Shown piece after piece: positions 12,491 through 12,500 of a stretch of DNA of 12,500 nucleotides. The stretch's first letter is position 1. Each line of letters begins with the position of its first letter. Source of the stretch: Spirogloea muscicola (lineage: Eukaryota; Streptophyta; Zygnematophyceae; Spirogloeales; Spirogloeaceae). A program made the translations under genes and the position numbers. The stretch is from the NCBI GenBank assembly GCA_009602725.1, contig WELB01000017.1, forward strand, positions 1,072,712 to 1,085,211, written 5' to 3'. The notes under the pieces are model-generated. The model was not told where the DNA came from. It ran no database searches and worked only from the letters and a program-made list of their open reading frames with translations.

Positions 12491-12500
12491 GCTCGGCCTG

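Larger units (their letters stand above)
11836..12500 (+). promoter_or_regulatory. Very GC-rich putative promoter region of an off-window gene
   Basis: Composition changes abruptly after the last repeat. Two G-box cores CACGTG lie at 11943-11948 and 12087-12092, an ACGTCA-type motif at about 11918, and CCAAT at about 12110. A 9-G run is at 12071-12079. The strand is assumed from the CGG runs at the right edge and is not proven. The open frame starting ATGGCGACGGCGCGGG near 11834 has no recognisable domain and is not called as a gene. Confidence 0.4.

Overview
The window looks like nuclear DNA of a green plant or streptophyte alga. It holds one intron-rich gene for a cyanobacterial-type serine/threonine kinase with a plastid-type N-terminus, plant-type TTTAGGG motifs, and GC-rich CGG/GCC tracts beside genes. 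The species cannot be named. The C-terminal remnants of the non-LTR retrotransposons (LINEs) resemble my recollection of elements from algae and early-diverging land plants, so a charophyte or early land plant is a guess.

Layout. About 1-4470 is a graveyard of nested LINE pieces on both strands. They are zinc-finger and C-terminal-domain fragments, 3' untranslated tails, and many copies of a very short hairpin repeat. About 4470-4667 is a GC-rich leader or promoter. 4668-9956 (+) is the kinase gene, modelled here as 15 exons with every splice phase consistent and a 643-residue product. 9957-10640 shows nothing recognisable. About 10745-11835 is a second LINE zone with a YADD reverse-transcriptase piece, a C-terminal piece and more hairpin repeats. 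11836-12500 is very GC-rich, with two G-boxes, nested palindromes and CGG runs, and looks like the 5' region of a gene lying beyond the window.

Main discovery candidate. The short repeat has the sense order CCATTC, then the hairpin GGGCTGGC-TTT-GCCAGCCC, then TATGGGCGAGCAC and a T/C-rich end. It lies roughly 150-250 bases past the stop of several LINE remnants, so it behaves like the LINE 3' tail. The same tail also sits alone inside other LINE remnants as insertions of 15, 26, 36, 55, 60, 64, 68 and 93 bp. Most are flanked by 5-9 bp direct repeats (one by only 3 bp). Three have an uninterrupted counterpart elsewhere in this window. The insertions share their 3' end and differ at their 5' end, which is the signature of 5'-truncated target-primed retrotransposition at an extremely small scale.
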